Below the pieces are notes generated by a model that worked only from the letters and a program-made list of their open reading frames with translations, made no database searches and was not told the DNA's origin. A program made the translations under genes and the position numbers. Below, piece by piece: positions 8,577 to 17,295 of a DNA stretch of 64,000 bases. Location: NCBI GenBank assembly GCA_964394795.1, contig CAYMYX010000003.1:1-64000 (forward strand), written 5' to 3'. Each line of letters starts with the position of its first letter. The stretch's first letter is position 1. This DNA comes from CAYFUF01 sp964394795 (GTDB lineage Bacteria > Bacillota > Clostridia > Tissierellales > Peptoniphilaceae).

Positions 8577-10490
8577 ATGAATCAAGGTTTTGTACGAGTC
8601 GCGTGCGGCACGCCTAACATCCAACTAGGCGACCCTCGCTGGAATAAAGCAGAGATTCTCAAACAGGTCCAAGCAATGGAAGAGACTGGCGTTGAGGTAG
8701 CTGTTTTTCCGGAACTCTCTCTGACAGGGTACACCTTAGGGGACGTCGTAACCGATAGGCTCCTCCTCCAAAGTGCCGAAGAGCAGCTGGAAGAAATCAT
8801 AGCTGACACTGCGGACTCTACCATGCTCGTTGCGTTAGGTTTACCTATCCGGATAAATGGTGCCGTCTACAATGCGGTGGCCGTCTTCGGCTCAGGCAAA
8901 CTCTACAGTCTTATACCAAAAATCAATTTCAGGCGGGGCGAGGTCTACAATCAAGACCGATCTTTTGCCGCGTCCTATAAGGAGGGTATGGTTAGTTTTG
9001 CGGGCCAGGACGAAGTCTACTTCGGTCGTCAGGTTATCTTCCGCCAAGATAAGCGGCATGGGGCAAGCATCCAAGTCCTCTTTGATGAAGACTTTAAGGA
9101 TAGCGCCGCCATTTCCGATCAAGTTGACCTGATCTTGGTGCCAGCGGCAAAGGAAACTAGCGTTAGCTCGAGAGAAAAGCTCTGGCAACATTTTGAAGTT
9201 CTTAGTTCCTCTGGCTTTGCCCTTGCCTACACCTCAGTAGGTCGGGGGGAGTCTTCGACAGACCGCCTCTTCATGGGGGACCAAGCCATTGTTGAAGGTG
9301 GTGACCTCATCGAGGAAAATGATCGCTTTGATCGATCCGGTTGGATATATGCCGATGCGGATATTCAGAGGGTCCAGTCCCTTAGACAGGAAAAGTCCCT
9401 AACTGCGGCCAGCGAATGGGACGTGCTTGATGACACTGTTGTCATCCCTGTAGAGACAGAAGACCTTAACTTTATCGAAGCGGACGAATTAGAAAGATAC
9501 TATGATCCAACGCCCTTTACGCCCAAACGGGAAGAGGACTTGGAACTTATATTAACCATGCAGGCGGAAAGCCTTGTTCAACGGCTGCAACATATCGGTG
9601 CTAAACAGGTATTTATTGGCGTTTCCGGTGGCTTGGATTCCACTTTGGCCATGCTCGTTGCTATCCGCGCTTTTGATATCGCAGGGTTTGATAAGGAAGG
9701 CATTCGCTGCATCACCATGCCCTCCTATGGCACATCGGATCGCACTAGATCCAACGCTTGGTTGTTAGGCGAAAAGTTTGGCTTGCCTTTTCAAGAGATT
9801 GAGCTGACAAAAGCGCTAGAAGTACACTTCCAAGACATTGGCTTAGAAGAAAACGATCGAAGCGTTGCTTTTGAAAATGCCCAAGCTCGAGAGAGAACCC
9901 AAATCCTGATGGACCTTTCCAATAAAGAAGGGGGCATCGTTGTCGGTACAGGCGATATGAGCGAGATTGCCCTTGGTTGGTCCACCTTCAACGGGGACCA
10001 CATGTCCATGTACAGCGTCAACGCCTCAATACCTAAGACCTTGGTAAGGGAGCTCGTTCGTTATGAAGCTAAAAAGGTGGATGACGAGGAGATCAAGTCA
10101 CTCTTGTTGGACATTGTAGATACGCCCGTTTCCCCCGAGCTTTTGCCTGGAGAAGATGGAGAAATCGGGCAGAAGACGGAAGAGATTATTGGGCCTTATG
10201 AAATTCACGATTTTTACCTGTACCACTATCTCCACAGTCGGTTTAGCCCATCAAAGCTGCTCTTTATCGCGGAGAAGGCTTTCGAGGGAACCTATGATCG
10301 CAAGCAACTGGTAACCAGTCTGCGGGTATTCTTCTCCCGCTTCTTCACCAACCAGTTTAAACGGTCGACGAGCGTGGATGGGATATCTGTTTGGGATGTT
10401 AGCTTGTCACCCAGAGGTGGCTGGCGGATGCCTTCCGATGCAAAGAAAAAATTATGGATAGATGAAATTGATGCCTTAGATGAAGCTTAG
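8577..10490 (+). CDS. nadE: NAD+ synthetase, two-domain form with defective glutaminase site
   Basis: Forms NAD from deamido-NAD, ATP and ammonia. The 637-residue protein has an N-terminal nitrilase-fold glutaminase domain (about 1-280) and a C-terminal synthetase domain with the PP-loop GVSGGLDSTLAM. The glutaminase keeps Glu46 (FPELSLTGYT) and Lys115 (IPKINF), but where the family has its Cys nucleophile (EICEDLW block) this protein reads IQVLFDEDF. Its only Cys in that domain is residue 10. It may therefore use free ammonia. I chose ATG 8577 over GTG 8562 because the GAGGAGA ribosome site lies between them. Confidence 0.88.
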   Translation: MNQGFVRVACGTPNIQLGDPRWNKAEILKQVQAMEETGVEVAVFPELSLTGYTLGDVVTDRLLLQSAEEQLEEIIADTADSTMLVALGLPIRINGAVYNAVAVFGSGKLYSLIPKINFRRGEVYNQDRSFAASYKEGMVSFAGQDEVYFGRQVIFRQDKRHGASIQVLFDEDFKDSAAISDQVDLILVPAAKETSVSSREKLWQHFEVLSSSGFALAYTSVGRGESSTDRLFMGDQAIVEGGDLIEENDRFDRSGWIYADADIQRVQSLRQEKSLTAASEWDVLDDTVVIPVETEDLNFIEADELERYYDPTPFTPKREEDLELILTMQAESLVQRLQHIGAKQVFIGVSGGLDSTLAMLVAIRAFDIAGFDKEGIRCITMPSYGTSDRTRSNAWLLGEKFGLPFQEIELTKALEVHFQDIGLEENDRSVAFENAQARERTQILMDLSNKEGGIVVGTGDMSEIALGWSTFNGDHMSMYSVNASIPKTLVRELVRYEAKKVDDEEIKSLLLDIVDTPVSPELLPGEDGEIGQKTEEIIGPYEIHDFYLYHYLHSRFSPSKLLFIAEKAFEGTYDRKQLVTSLRVFFSRFFTNQFKRSTSVDGISVWDVSLSPRGGWRMPSDAKKKLWIDEIDALDEA

Positions 10491-10516
10491 GCGTGAAGTT
10501 TGGAAAATGAGGAACC

Positions 10517-11143
10517 ATGAAGGGATTGTTTGTTACGCTCGAGGGACCGGATGGGTCGGGCAAATCGACAGTTGCCCAAGGGCTGAAGGATAGGTTAGAT
10601 CGGGCAAGCATACCATATTGTATGACCAGGGAACCTGGAGGTACGACCATAGCGGAGAAAATTCGCTCCATTATCCTAGATGTGGATAATGAAGAGATGG
10701 ATGCCCGCTGTGAGGCTTTGCTGTACGCAGCATCCAGAGCTCAACATACGGAAAAACTGATTATACCTAACTTACAAGAAGGTAATTTGGTGATTAGTGA
10801 CCGGTACATGTTAAGCTCGATTGCTTATCAAGGAGCGGGTAGGGAGCTGGGGATGGACATCGTTGAAAAAATCAACTTGTTCGCCACCCAACACTTGGAC
10901 CCTGACCTCATCCTCTTTTTGGATGTTGACCCCATCACGGTGTTGAAACGGAAAGCGGCTCAAGCGGAACAAGATCGATTGGAGCTCGCAGGAGACGACT
11001 TTCATAATAGAGTGTATGAGGGATACCAAGCAGCGATGAAGAAGGCGAAGAATGTTGTTGTCATCGACGCAAGACAAGGCCCCGATGATGTCATTGAACA
11101 AGCTTGGACAGAAATAGAGAAGAAATGGAGGGAGAAACAATGA
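10517..11143 (+). CDS. tmk: Thymidylate kinase
   Basis: Phosphorylates dTMP to dTDP with ATP; cytosolic. The 208-residue product has the P-loop EGPDGSGKST, the TREPGGT motif, the SDRY substrate motif, and a late lid-like Arg/Lys region. It starts the conserved Firmicute run tmk-darA-holB-ricT, and its stop codon overlaps the next start as ATGA, which suggests translational coupling. Length and motifs are normal. Confidence 0.96.
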   Translation: MKGLFVTLEGPDGSGKSTVAQGLKDRLDRASIPYCMTREPGGTTIAEKIRSIILDVDNEEMDARCEALLYAASRAQHTEKLIIPNLQEGNLVISDRYMLSSIAYQGAGRELGMDIVEKINLFATQHLDPDLILFLDVDPITVLKRKAAQAEQDRLELAGDDFHNRVYEGYQAAMKKAKNVVVIDARQGPDDVIEQAWTEIEKKWREKQ

Positions 11144-11466
11144 AATTATTAATCTGCATTGTGCAGGATAATGACGTGAATCCATTGATGGAAGAATTGG
11201 TAGAAAATGAATTTCGAGTAACAAAGCTTTCCTCAACAGGAGGCTTCTTAAAGAGCGGGAACACCACTCTCTTCTTGGGTGTCGAAGAAGACCAGGTTGA
11301 GGACGCATTGGAGATTATCCGAGCCAACTGCAAACGAAGAACGACGATTACACCAATGATGAATCCTCAATACGAATCAGGTATGTATCAAAGCATCCCT
11401 TTAGAGATTGAAGTAGGTGGAGCAACGGTGTTCCAATTAGATATCGATCAGATGTTCCGTTTGTAA
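11140..11466 (+). CDS. darA: PII-like cyclic-di-AMP receptor (DarA/PstA, YaaQ family)
   Basis: A 108-residue PII-fold protein that binds the messenger c-di-AMP in Firmicutes; its output target is not settled. It opens with MKLLICIVQDND, has the swapped-loop region FRVTKLSSTGGFLKSGNTT and FLGVEEDQVEDAL, and ends in VGGATVFQLDI. The start at 11140 overlaps the tmk stop (ATGA), has a GGAGGGA site, and matches the family's usual length; an upstream in-frame ATG at 11104 would lie inside tmk. Confidence 0.92.
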   Translation: MKLLICIVQDNDVNPLMEELVENEFRVTKLSSTGGFLKSGNTTLFLGVEEDQVEDALEIIRANCKRRTTITPMMNPQYESGMYQSIPLEIEVGGATVFQLDIDQMFRL

Positions 11467-11490
11467 GAGCCAGTAGAGAAGTAGGTCGAG

Positions 11491-12324
11491 ATGAAGCAAG
11501 AAAATCTAACTTTGCTAAAGCAGCTGGGCTTGATCAACAAGGACGAGAATCTGAGTCATGCTTACCTCCTTGTTCACGAAGATTTAGACCACGCGAAGGA
11601 AGTTTCTTTAACCTTTGCGGAGTGGATTTTGAACGGCTTCAAGTCAGGTGATGATGAAAATCCTCTAACCGAGGGTCACCAAGACCTCCTCGTCATCGAT
11701 GATGACCGGATTCCTATAGCCACGATAAGGCAGGCAACCAATCAAATGTTCAGCAAGCCCCTTGCTGCCCAATATAAGGTAATCCTGATTCACAATGCCG
11801 GTCTTATGCGGCAGGAGGCCCAGAATGCCTTGCTGAAATCACTGGAGGAACCTCCGGATTATGTCGTCTGGATTTTAACAGCAAACAACGGTTCAAAGTT
11901 GCTACCGACGATTCAATCTCGCTGCCAGATAAAACGGCTGCCCAAAAGTGCTGCTAAGGAAGGGATAGACTCCGATCTAGGAGCTCATGTAGCTCGCCTT
12001 CTCGAAGCAGGTTTATCCGGCGAAGTTTTGGACGTGATCAGTGACCGCAGTTTTTATGACCAACTGAAAGACAACAAGACCGAAGTCTTAGCTATTATTA
12101 TGGATTATTTATATGGTTTATTGCGCCACAAAGCAAAATTAGAGGATAGAAAGAATCCTTATTACTCGTCTTACCAAAAAATTAAGCACAGAGTAACGAC
12201 AGAGCAAATTCTTTCATCAATTCAGCGGGCGGAGGAAGTGCGCCAGCTCTTTGATGTTAATATAAATGTCACCTTGGCTTTAGAAACCTTGTTTCTATCC
12301 ATGGGACCGAGGAGGAATGAATGA
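11491..12324 (+). CDS. holB: DNA polymerase III delta' subunit
   Basis: Part of the clamp-loader complex. The 277-residue protein has the conserved SHAYLLV opening, the LLKSLEEPP motif with a preceding NAL, and the sensor-like SRCQIKRLP stretch. It is shorter than the usual 310-330 residues: the degenerate P-loop position reads HEDLDHAKE and the four zinc-binding cysteines of the family are absent. Delta' is not an ATPase, so this need not affect function. Its neighbours (tmk, darA, ricT) support the call. It overlaps ricT by 4 nt. Confidence 0.88.
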   Translation: MKQENLTLLKQLGLINKDENLSHAYLLVHEDLDHAKEVSLTFAEWILNGFKSGDDENPLTEGHQDLLVIDDDRIPIATIRQATNQMFSKPLAAQYKVILIHNAGLMRQEAQNALLKSLEEPPDYVVWILTANNGSKLLPTIQSRCQIKRLPKSAAKEGIDSDLGAHVARLLEAGLSGEVLDVISDRSFYDQLKDNKTEVLAIIMDYLYGLLRHKAKLEDRKNPYYSSYQKIKHRVTTEQILSSIQRAEEVRQLFDVNINVTLALETLFLSMGPRRNE

Positions 12325-13313
12325 CAGATATTATTGGCGTTCAATTTCAACGGACTAGCAAGACCTACTACTATGATGCGAAGGATGAAAAAGTAAAAAT
12401 CAACCAAGGCGTCATCGTAGAAACGGCTCGCGGTGTTGAGTACGGACGCGTTTCTATAGAGAATATAACCATTACGGATGAAATACTAAAGAAAAAACCG
12501 CCCGAGATTATTCGAGCAGCGGATGCTTACGACGATGAGATGCATAAGGAGAACCTTCGTTTAGCCAAGGATGCTTTTGACATTTGCGTCAATAAGATAA
12601 GCGAGCATAAACTAGATATGAAGCTGGTCGATGCGGAGTACACCTTCGATAAGAATAAACTCATCTTCAGCTTTACTGCGGATAATCGGGTTGACTTCCG
12701 TGACCTCGTCAGAGACTTAGCCCAAATTTTCCATACACGAATCGAACTTAGGCAAATCGGCGTTAGAGATCAAGCCAAGATTGTCGGCGGCATTGGATCC
12801 TGCGGGCAAGAACTCTGTTGCCACCGTTTTATGGGCGACTTCCAACCCGTATCCATTAAGATGGCCAAGACACAGGGTCTATCTCTCAATCCGACCAAGA
12901 TTTCCGGTGTTTGTGGTAGGCTGATGTGCTGCCTCAACTATGAGCAGGAAGTCTACTTGGAAAACACAAAAGCCGTTCCGGATTATGGCACATTGGTGCT
13001 AACTGAGGATGGGCAAGGTTACGTCGTTGATAGAGACGTATTACAGGAGCGGGTAAGGGTCCACGTTTACAAAGAAGACAATACCGAAGACGAAAAATAC
13101 TTCCCCATCACGGATATTGAGATCCTCGAAAAAAGAAAGAAGGGCAGTCCGAAGCCTAAACTTAGAGATAATTTGGATAGCCACGAGTTTATCACTGAGG
13201 GTGAGAAAGAAAGTAGAAGACAAGCCGATAGTGAAAGCAAGTGCGAGTCCTGCAAATCGGACAGCGATGAGGGTTTGCTAGTTGCTACTTCGGCAGACAA
13301 TGAACTGGAATAG
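12321..13313 (+). CDS. ricT: PSP1-domain regulator RicT (YaaT)
   Basis: In Bacillus, RicT joins RicA and RicF in an iron-sulfur complex that stimulates mRNA maturation by RNase Y. This 330-residue protein has the PSP1 domain with its Cys cluster: GSCGQELCCHRF, then GVCGRLMCCLNYE. It is longer than the Bacillus protein because of a polar C-terminal tail (about residue 270 on) with an extra CESC pair. It is translationally coupled to holB (ATGA). ricA and ricF are not in this window. Confidence 0.9.
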   Translation: MTDIIGVQFQRTSKTYYYDAKDEKVKINQGVIVETARGVEYGRVSIENITITDEILKKKPPEIIRAADAYDDEMHKENLRLAKDAFDICVNKISEHKLDMKLVDAEYTFDKNKLIFSFTADNRVDFRDLVRDLAQIFHTRIELRQIGVRDQAKIVGGIGSCGQELCCHRFMGDFQPVSIKMAKTQGLSLNPTKISGVCGRLMCCLNYEQEVYLENTKAVPDYGTLVLTEDGQGYVVDRDVLQERVRVHVYKEDNTEDEKYFPITDIEILEKRKKGSPKPKLRDNLDSHEFITEGEKESRRQADSESKCESCKSDSDEGLLVATSADNELE

Positions 13314-13402
13314 ACCAGGATAATGTTAACACAGCAAAGGCAGAGTGCAGGCGGAAAGCTAGTGAATTAGCCAAAGCTAACAAGTCTAACGTTTTCAAAT
13401 TC

Positions 13403-13431
13403 TTGTAAAAGCACTCTTCCTGTGTTAGAAT
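13403..13431 (+). promoter_or_regulatory. Ferredoxin promoter
   Basis: TTGTAA (13403-13408), a 17-bp spacer and TAGAAT (13426-13431), with GTGT just before the -10, lie 29 bp upstream of the ferredoxin start. Confidence 0.7.
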
Positions 13432-13460
13432 GAGGTAGATTAAAAAAATAGGAGGTAAAT

Positions 13461-13628
13461 ATGGCTTATAAAATTTCTGACGCTTGTATTGCATGTGGTA
13501 CATGCCAACCAGAGTGCCCAGTAGACGCTATCTCTGAAGGAGACATTTACGTAATCGATCCTGATACTTGCATCGACTGTGGATCTTGTGCAGCTGTTTG
13601 TCCAGTAGATGCTATTGACCCAGCTTAA
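13461..13628 (+). CDS. 2[4Fe-4S] ferredoxin
   Basis: A 55-residue clostridial-type ferredoxin. It has two CxxCxxCxxxCP clusters, CIACGTCQPECPVDA and CIDCGSCAAVCPVDA, and pseudo-twofold symmetry. It is a likely electron partner for the pyruvate:ferredoxin oxidoreductase at the end of the window. The AGGAGGT ribosome site is optimal. It has its own promoter and terminator, so it is a single-gene transcript inserted between ricT and rsmI, which often lie closer together in other Firmicutes. Confidence 0.96.
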   Translation: MAYKISDACIACGTCQPECPVDAISEGDIYVIDPDTCIDCGSCAAVCPVDAIDPA

Positions 13629-13652
13629 GTTAGGTAATAGATTCTTACATAG

Positions 13653-13681
13653 AAGGTTCCCTAATTTAGGGAACCTTTTTT
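13653..13681 (+). terminator. Ferredoxin terminator
   Basis: Perfect 12-bp arms AAGGTTCCCTAA and TTAGGGAACCTT with almost no loop, followed by a T run. Confidence 0.9.
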
Positions 13682-13757
13682 AGTGGATAAAAGGCTAATG
13701 GGTAAGAAATAGCAAGAAAATAGATCGGTTTGAGATAGTCAAGGAAGAGGCCAAATG

Positions 13758-14594
13758 ATGGAAGCACAACTGTTCTTTATCCCAACCCCCATAGGGAATT
13801 TGGAAGATATTAGCTTAAGGTCCCTCCGTTTGCTAAGGGAGTGTGATGCTATCGCTTGCGAGGACACGAGGCATACGAGGCGTTTATTGGACCATTACGA
13901 GATTAAAAAGCCTTTAATTTCCTATCACGCCCACAACGAAAGGTCGAGGGCTTTGGAGTTAATCGAGATGGTTAAGGAAGGGACTAAGCTGGCTGTTGTA
14001 TCAGATGCAGGCATGCCAGGGATATCCGATCCCGGTCAGGCCCTGATTCAGCTAGCTCAGGAAGAAGATATTCCCTATACCGTACTTCCAGGCCCCTCCG
14101 CCGCAATCACTGCCTACGTCGCCTCAGGAATGGGGGACGGGCGTTTCAGTTTTCTTGGCTTTATACCAAGAAAGGGACAGGAGAGGATTAGCTTTCTTGA
14201 GGACCTGGATACGAACCCTCTGACTGCCATCTGCTACGAGGCACCTCACCGCATTCGCAAAACAATGAAGGAGCTATCGGAACGCTGGCCGGACCGCCAG
14301 TTCGCGACAGCCAGGGAGCTGACCAAAGTCTATGAAGAGATTATTGTAAAAAAGGGAAGTGATTGGACTCCAGAAGATATAACGGAGAAAGGGGAGTTCG
14401 TCATTGTGATTGGGCCGGCGCAAATCGAGGACGACCAGTGGACCGAAGAGCGAATCAAAGAGCGGTTCGCGGAATTGAATCGCCAAGGGGTAAGCTCCAA
14501 GGAAGCCTTACAAGTCCTTATCGAAGAATCACGATGGCGGAAAAACGACCTTTATCCGCTTCAAATAGCAGTTAGACAAGACAAAATAGGTTAA
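13758..14594 (+). CDS. rsmI: 16S rRNA 2'-O-methyltransferase RsmI
   Basis: Methylates the ribose of C1402 in 16S rRNA using SAM. The product of about 278 residues has the tetrapyrrole-methylase-fold motifs FIPTPIGNLEDIS, CEDTRHTRRLL, VSDAGMPGISDPG, and LPGPSAAITA. Two ATGs lie side by side (13755 and 13758); the second has the better 7-nt spacing from AGAGG. In other Firmicutes rsmI also follows ricT and the yabA region, which supports the synteny. yabA is missing here. Confidence 0.94.
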   Translation: MEAQLFFIPTPIGNLEDISLRSLRLLRECDAIACEDTRHTRRLLDHYEIKKPLISYHAHNERSRALELIEMVKEGTKLAVVSDAGMPGISDPGQALIQLAQEEDIPYTVLPGPSAAITAYVASGMGDGRFSFLGFIPRKGQERISFLEDLDTNPLTAICYEAPHRIRKTMKELSERWPDRQFATARELTKVYEEIIVKKGSDWTPEDITEKGEFVIVIGPAQIEDDQWTEERIKERFAELNRQGVSSKEALQVLIEESRWRKNDLYPLQIAVRQDKIG

Positions 14595-14632
14595 AATAGA
14601 AGAAGATTGACAGTCCAGGAGGAGAGAATAGT

Positions 14633-15985
14633 ATGAAATATTTTGGTACGGATGGTTTTCGTGGGGAAGCCAATGTTAACTTAAACGCTCACCAAGCCTA
14701 TCGCATCGGTCGTTTCCTCGGCCACTACTTTAAGGGCCACGGCGATGAAGAAAGAGCACGCATCGTTATCGGCAAAGATACGAGAAGGTCTAGCTATATG
14801 CTTGAATCCGCTTTATCGGCAGGCATCACGTCCAGTGGGACAGATGTATACCTTTTACACGTTACACCAACCCCTAACGTATCCCATGCGGTACAGACTG
14901 GTGATTTCGCTTGTGGCATCATGATTTCAGCTAGCCATAACCCTTTCCAAGATAACGGAATCAAGTTAATGGATGGGGAAGGTGCCAAGATGGGTGATGA
15001 CTTCTTGGAAAAAGTTGAAGAGTACATTGATCGTCCAGAAGATGATCTTCCACTAGCTTATCGCGAAGAACTAGGTGAAGTTAGGGATTACATTTTTGGT
15101 CGTAACCGCTATATGGCCTACTTAATTTCTACCGTTCGGTCTTCTTTTAAGCGCGTTAAAGTTGGTTTGGATACAGCCAATGGAGCTGCTTTCACCATAG
15201 CCAAAAATATTTTTGATTCTCTAGGTGCAGATACCTACATCAATCATGACAAGCCAGATGGTACCAACATCAACGTGGATAGTGGGTCAACTCATATCGA
15301 CCAGTTTGTTGAATTTGTAAAAGAGAAACAGCTTGATGTCGGTTTTGCTTTCGATGGCGACGCTGACCGTTGCATCGCCGTAGATAATAAGGGACAAATT
15401 GTTGATGGTGACACCATTCTTTACATCTGCGGAAGCTACATGAAGGATAAGGGCGACCTCGTCAATAACACAGTAGTCACAACGATTATGTCAAACATGG
15501 GTCTCTATAAAGCGCTAGAAGCAAAAGGTATAGACTACACCCAGACCCAGGTTGGCGACAAGTACGTCACCCAAGAAATGCTTGAGAACAACTACGCTTT
15601 GGGTGGTGAGCAATCGGGCCACATTATCTTCTCTAAATACGCGACGACAGGCGACGGAATCTTGACCGCCCTACGGTTGATGGAAGTTATGATTGATAGC
15701 AAGTCGGACTTGGCTAGCCTCCATCAAGAGTTCGTAGTTTATCCTCAGGTCTTGAAGAACGTTCGCGTGAAGGATAAGAAAACCGTTCTGGAAAACGAAA
15801 ATATCAATGCAGAAATCAAGCGTTTGGATGATGAGCTAGGTTCAGAAGGTAGAATTCTAGTCCGACCATCAGGTACAGAACCTTTGATTCGCGTCATGGC
15901 GGAAACTAAGGATGAAGAAAGCTGTGAAGAAGTGGTAAACCGCATCGTTCAAATGATTCACGATGAGGGCTTAGCAGCCGAATAA
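14633..15985 (+). CDS. glmM: Phosphoglucosamine mutase
   Basis: Converts glucosamine-6-P to glucosamine-1-P for UDP-GlcNAc and cell-wall synthesis. The 450-residue protein starts KYFGTDGFRG, carries the phosphoserine loop MISASHNPFQDNG, the metal loop FDGDADR, the sugar-binding GGEQSGH, and the phosphate-binding RPSGTEPLIRVM. All four domains are present at normal length. It starts a run with cca and degV, with 20 bp to cca. Confidence 0.96.
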   Translation: MKYFGTDGFRGEANVNLNAHQAYRIGRFLGHYFKGHGDEERARIVIGKDTRRSSYMLESALSAGITSSGTDVYLLHVTPTPNVSHAVQTGDFACGIMISASHNPFQDNGIKLMDGEGAKMGDDFLEKVEEYIDRPEDDLPLAYREELGEVRDYIFGRNRYMAYLISTVRSSFKRVKVGLDTANGAAFTIAKNIFDSLGADTYINHDKPDGTNINVDSGSTHIDQFVEFVKEKQLDVGFAFDGDADRCIAVDNKGQIVDGDTILYICGSYMKDKGDLVNNTVVTTIMSNMGLYKALEAKGIDYTQTQVGDKYVTQEMLENNYALGGEQSGHIIFSKYATTGDGILTALRLMEVMIDSKSDLASLHQEFVVYPQVLKNVRVKDKKTVLENENINAEIKRLDDELGSEGRILVRPSGTEPLIRVMAETKDEESCEEVVNRIVQMIHDEGLAAE

Positions 15986-16005
15986 ATAGGCAGTTAGGAT
16001 AGGTC

Positions 16006-17295
16006 ATGGTAAAAGAAAAGCAAGACTTCCATTCTTACCCACCGGAAGCACTGGAGGTGGTGGACAGATTGGAAGAGAATCAATTTGAAGCTTGGATAGT
16101 GGGCGGAGCGGTCAGGGATCAACTCCTCGGCCGCCCTGTTCATGATGTGGACATTACCACGAACGCCAGGCCGGAAGAAATCAAAGAGGTTTTTGCCGAC
16201 TGCCGAACAATCGACGTGGGCGTTGCTTTTGGCACTATCCGAGTAATCTGGGCAGACGCTATTTTCGAAGTGACCACCTATCGGTCTGACGGTGCCTATG
16301 AGGACGGCCGCCACCCAACTGAAGTAACCTATTCCGATCACCTTTCCGATGACTTGTTGAGGCGGGATTTTACGATCAACGCTATGGCCTGGAATCCTAC
16401 CGCGGGCTTTGTCGACCTTTACGGAGGCCGGGAGGATTTGAAAGCCGGCATCATCCGAGCAGTTGGCCAGGCGGAGGACCGCATTCATGAGGATGCCCTT
16501 CGCATGTTGCGGGGCATTCGTTTTGCTACCCGCCTTAACTTCTATTTGGAGGACAGCCTTTATCAAGAACTCCAGCGACAAGCTGACCGCATCGGTCTAG
16601 TCAGTGTGGAGCGGATAGTTGAGGAGATGGATAAGATTCTTTTGGATAGCCATGCCCCTCGAGGCCTTAACTTGCTCAAAGAAACGGATCTTCTCCCTTC
16701 CGTAATTCCCGAGCTAAGTGCTGTCTCGGATGATGTATTTGATTTGACAAAAAGGCTTCTCGAGAACAGTAGTCACAAGATCAATCTGCGGTGGGCAGCG
16801 TTGTTTCGCTATGCTCATGAGGATTACCATGAGGCAGGCCAGCTCGCGAAGAAGCGGCTGACTAAACTTCATTGTTCGAAGGAGAGAATTACCACCGTTG
16901 GTTTCCTGGTGGGGGTGGAGAGGATAAAGATAAAGCCCACTTTGGCGGATTGTCGCCGAATGATGGGGGCTTGGGGGAACCACTTTTGGGACGCCTTAGC
17001 CTTCTTGATAGCTGAAGATAAGGGCCTAGATGAACCAAGTAAAGCGAACTTGGAAGAGTTGCAGCGGTTAGCTTCTAAAACAGAGTCGGAGAACTTGGCT
17101 ACAAAGCTTAGTGATTTGCAGATTTCAGGCAAAGATTTAATGTTGATTGGGTATAAACAGGGTAAAAATATAGGCGATACTTTAGCCGACCTCCTCGAAT
17201 TGGTTATCGAGGGTAAGGTAGAGAATTCTTATGAAGCCCTTATGGGCGAAGCCAAGAATAATCTAGTGATTTATCATAGAGATGGGGGAAAATAA
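16006..17295 (+). CDS. cca: CCA tRNA nucleotidyltransferase
   Basis: Adds or repairs the 3' CCA of tRNAs (class II family). The 429-residue protein has the head-domain motif WIVGGAVRDQLLGRPVHDVD with the metal Asp pair, the RRDFTINAMAW motif, DLYGGREDL, the HEDALRMLRGIRFA neck motif, and a helical tail domain. The tRNA gene in this window already encodes CCA, so here a repair role is at least likely. The stop codon is directly followed by the ATG of degV. Confidence 0.93.
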   Translation: MVKEKQDFHSYPPEALEVVDRLEENQFEAWIVGGAVRDQLLGRPVHDVDITTNARPEEIKEVFADCRTIDVGVAFGTIRVIWADAIFEVTTYRSDGAYEDGRHPTEVTYSDHLSDDLLRRDFTINAMAWNPTAGFVDLYGGREDLKAGIIRAVGQAEDRIHEDALRMLRGIRFATRLNFYLEDSLYQELQRQADRIGLVSVERIVEEMDKILLDSHAPRGLNLLKETDLLPSVIPELSAVSDDVFDLTKRLLENSSHKINLRWAALFRYAHEDYHEAGQLAKKRLTKLHCSKERITTVGFLVGVERIKIKPTLADCRRMMGAWGNHFWDALAFLIAEDKGLDEPSKANLEELQRLASKTESENLATKLSDLQISGKDLMLIGYKQGKNIGDTLADLLELVIEGKVENSYEALMGEAKNNLVIYHRDGGK

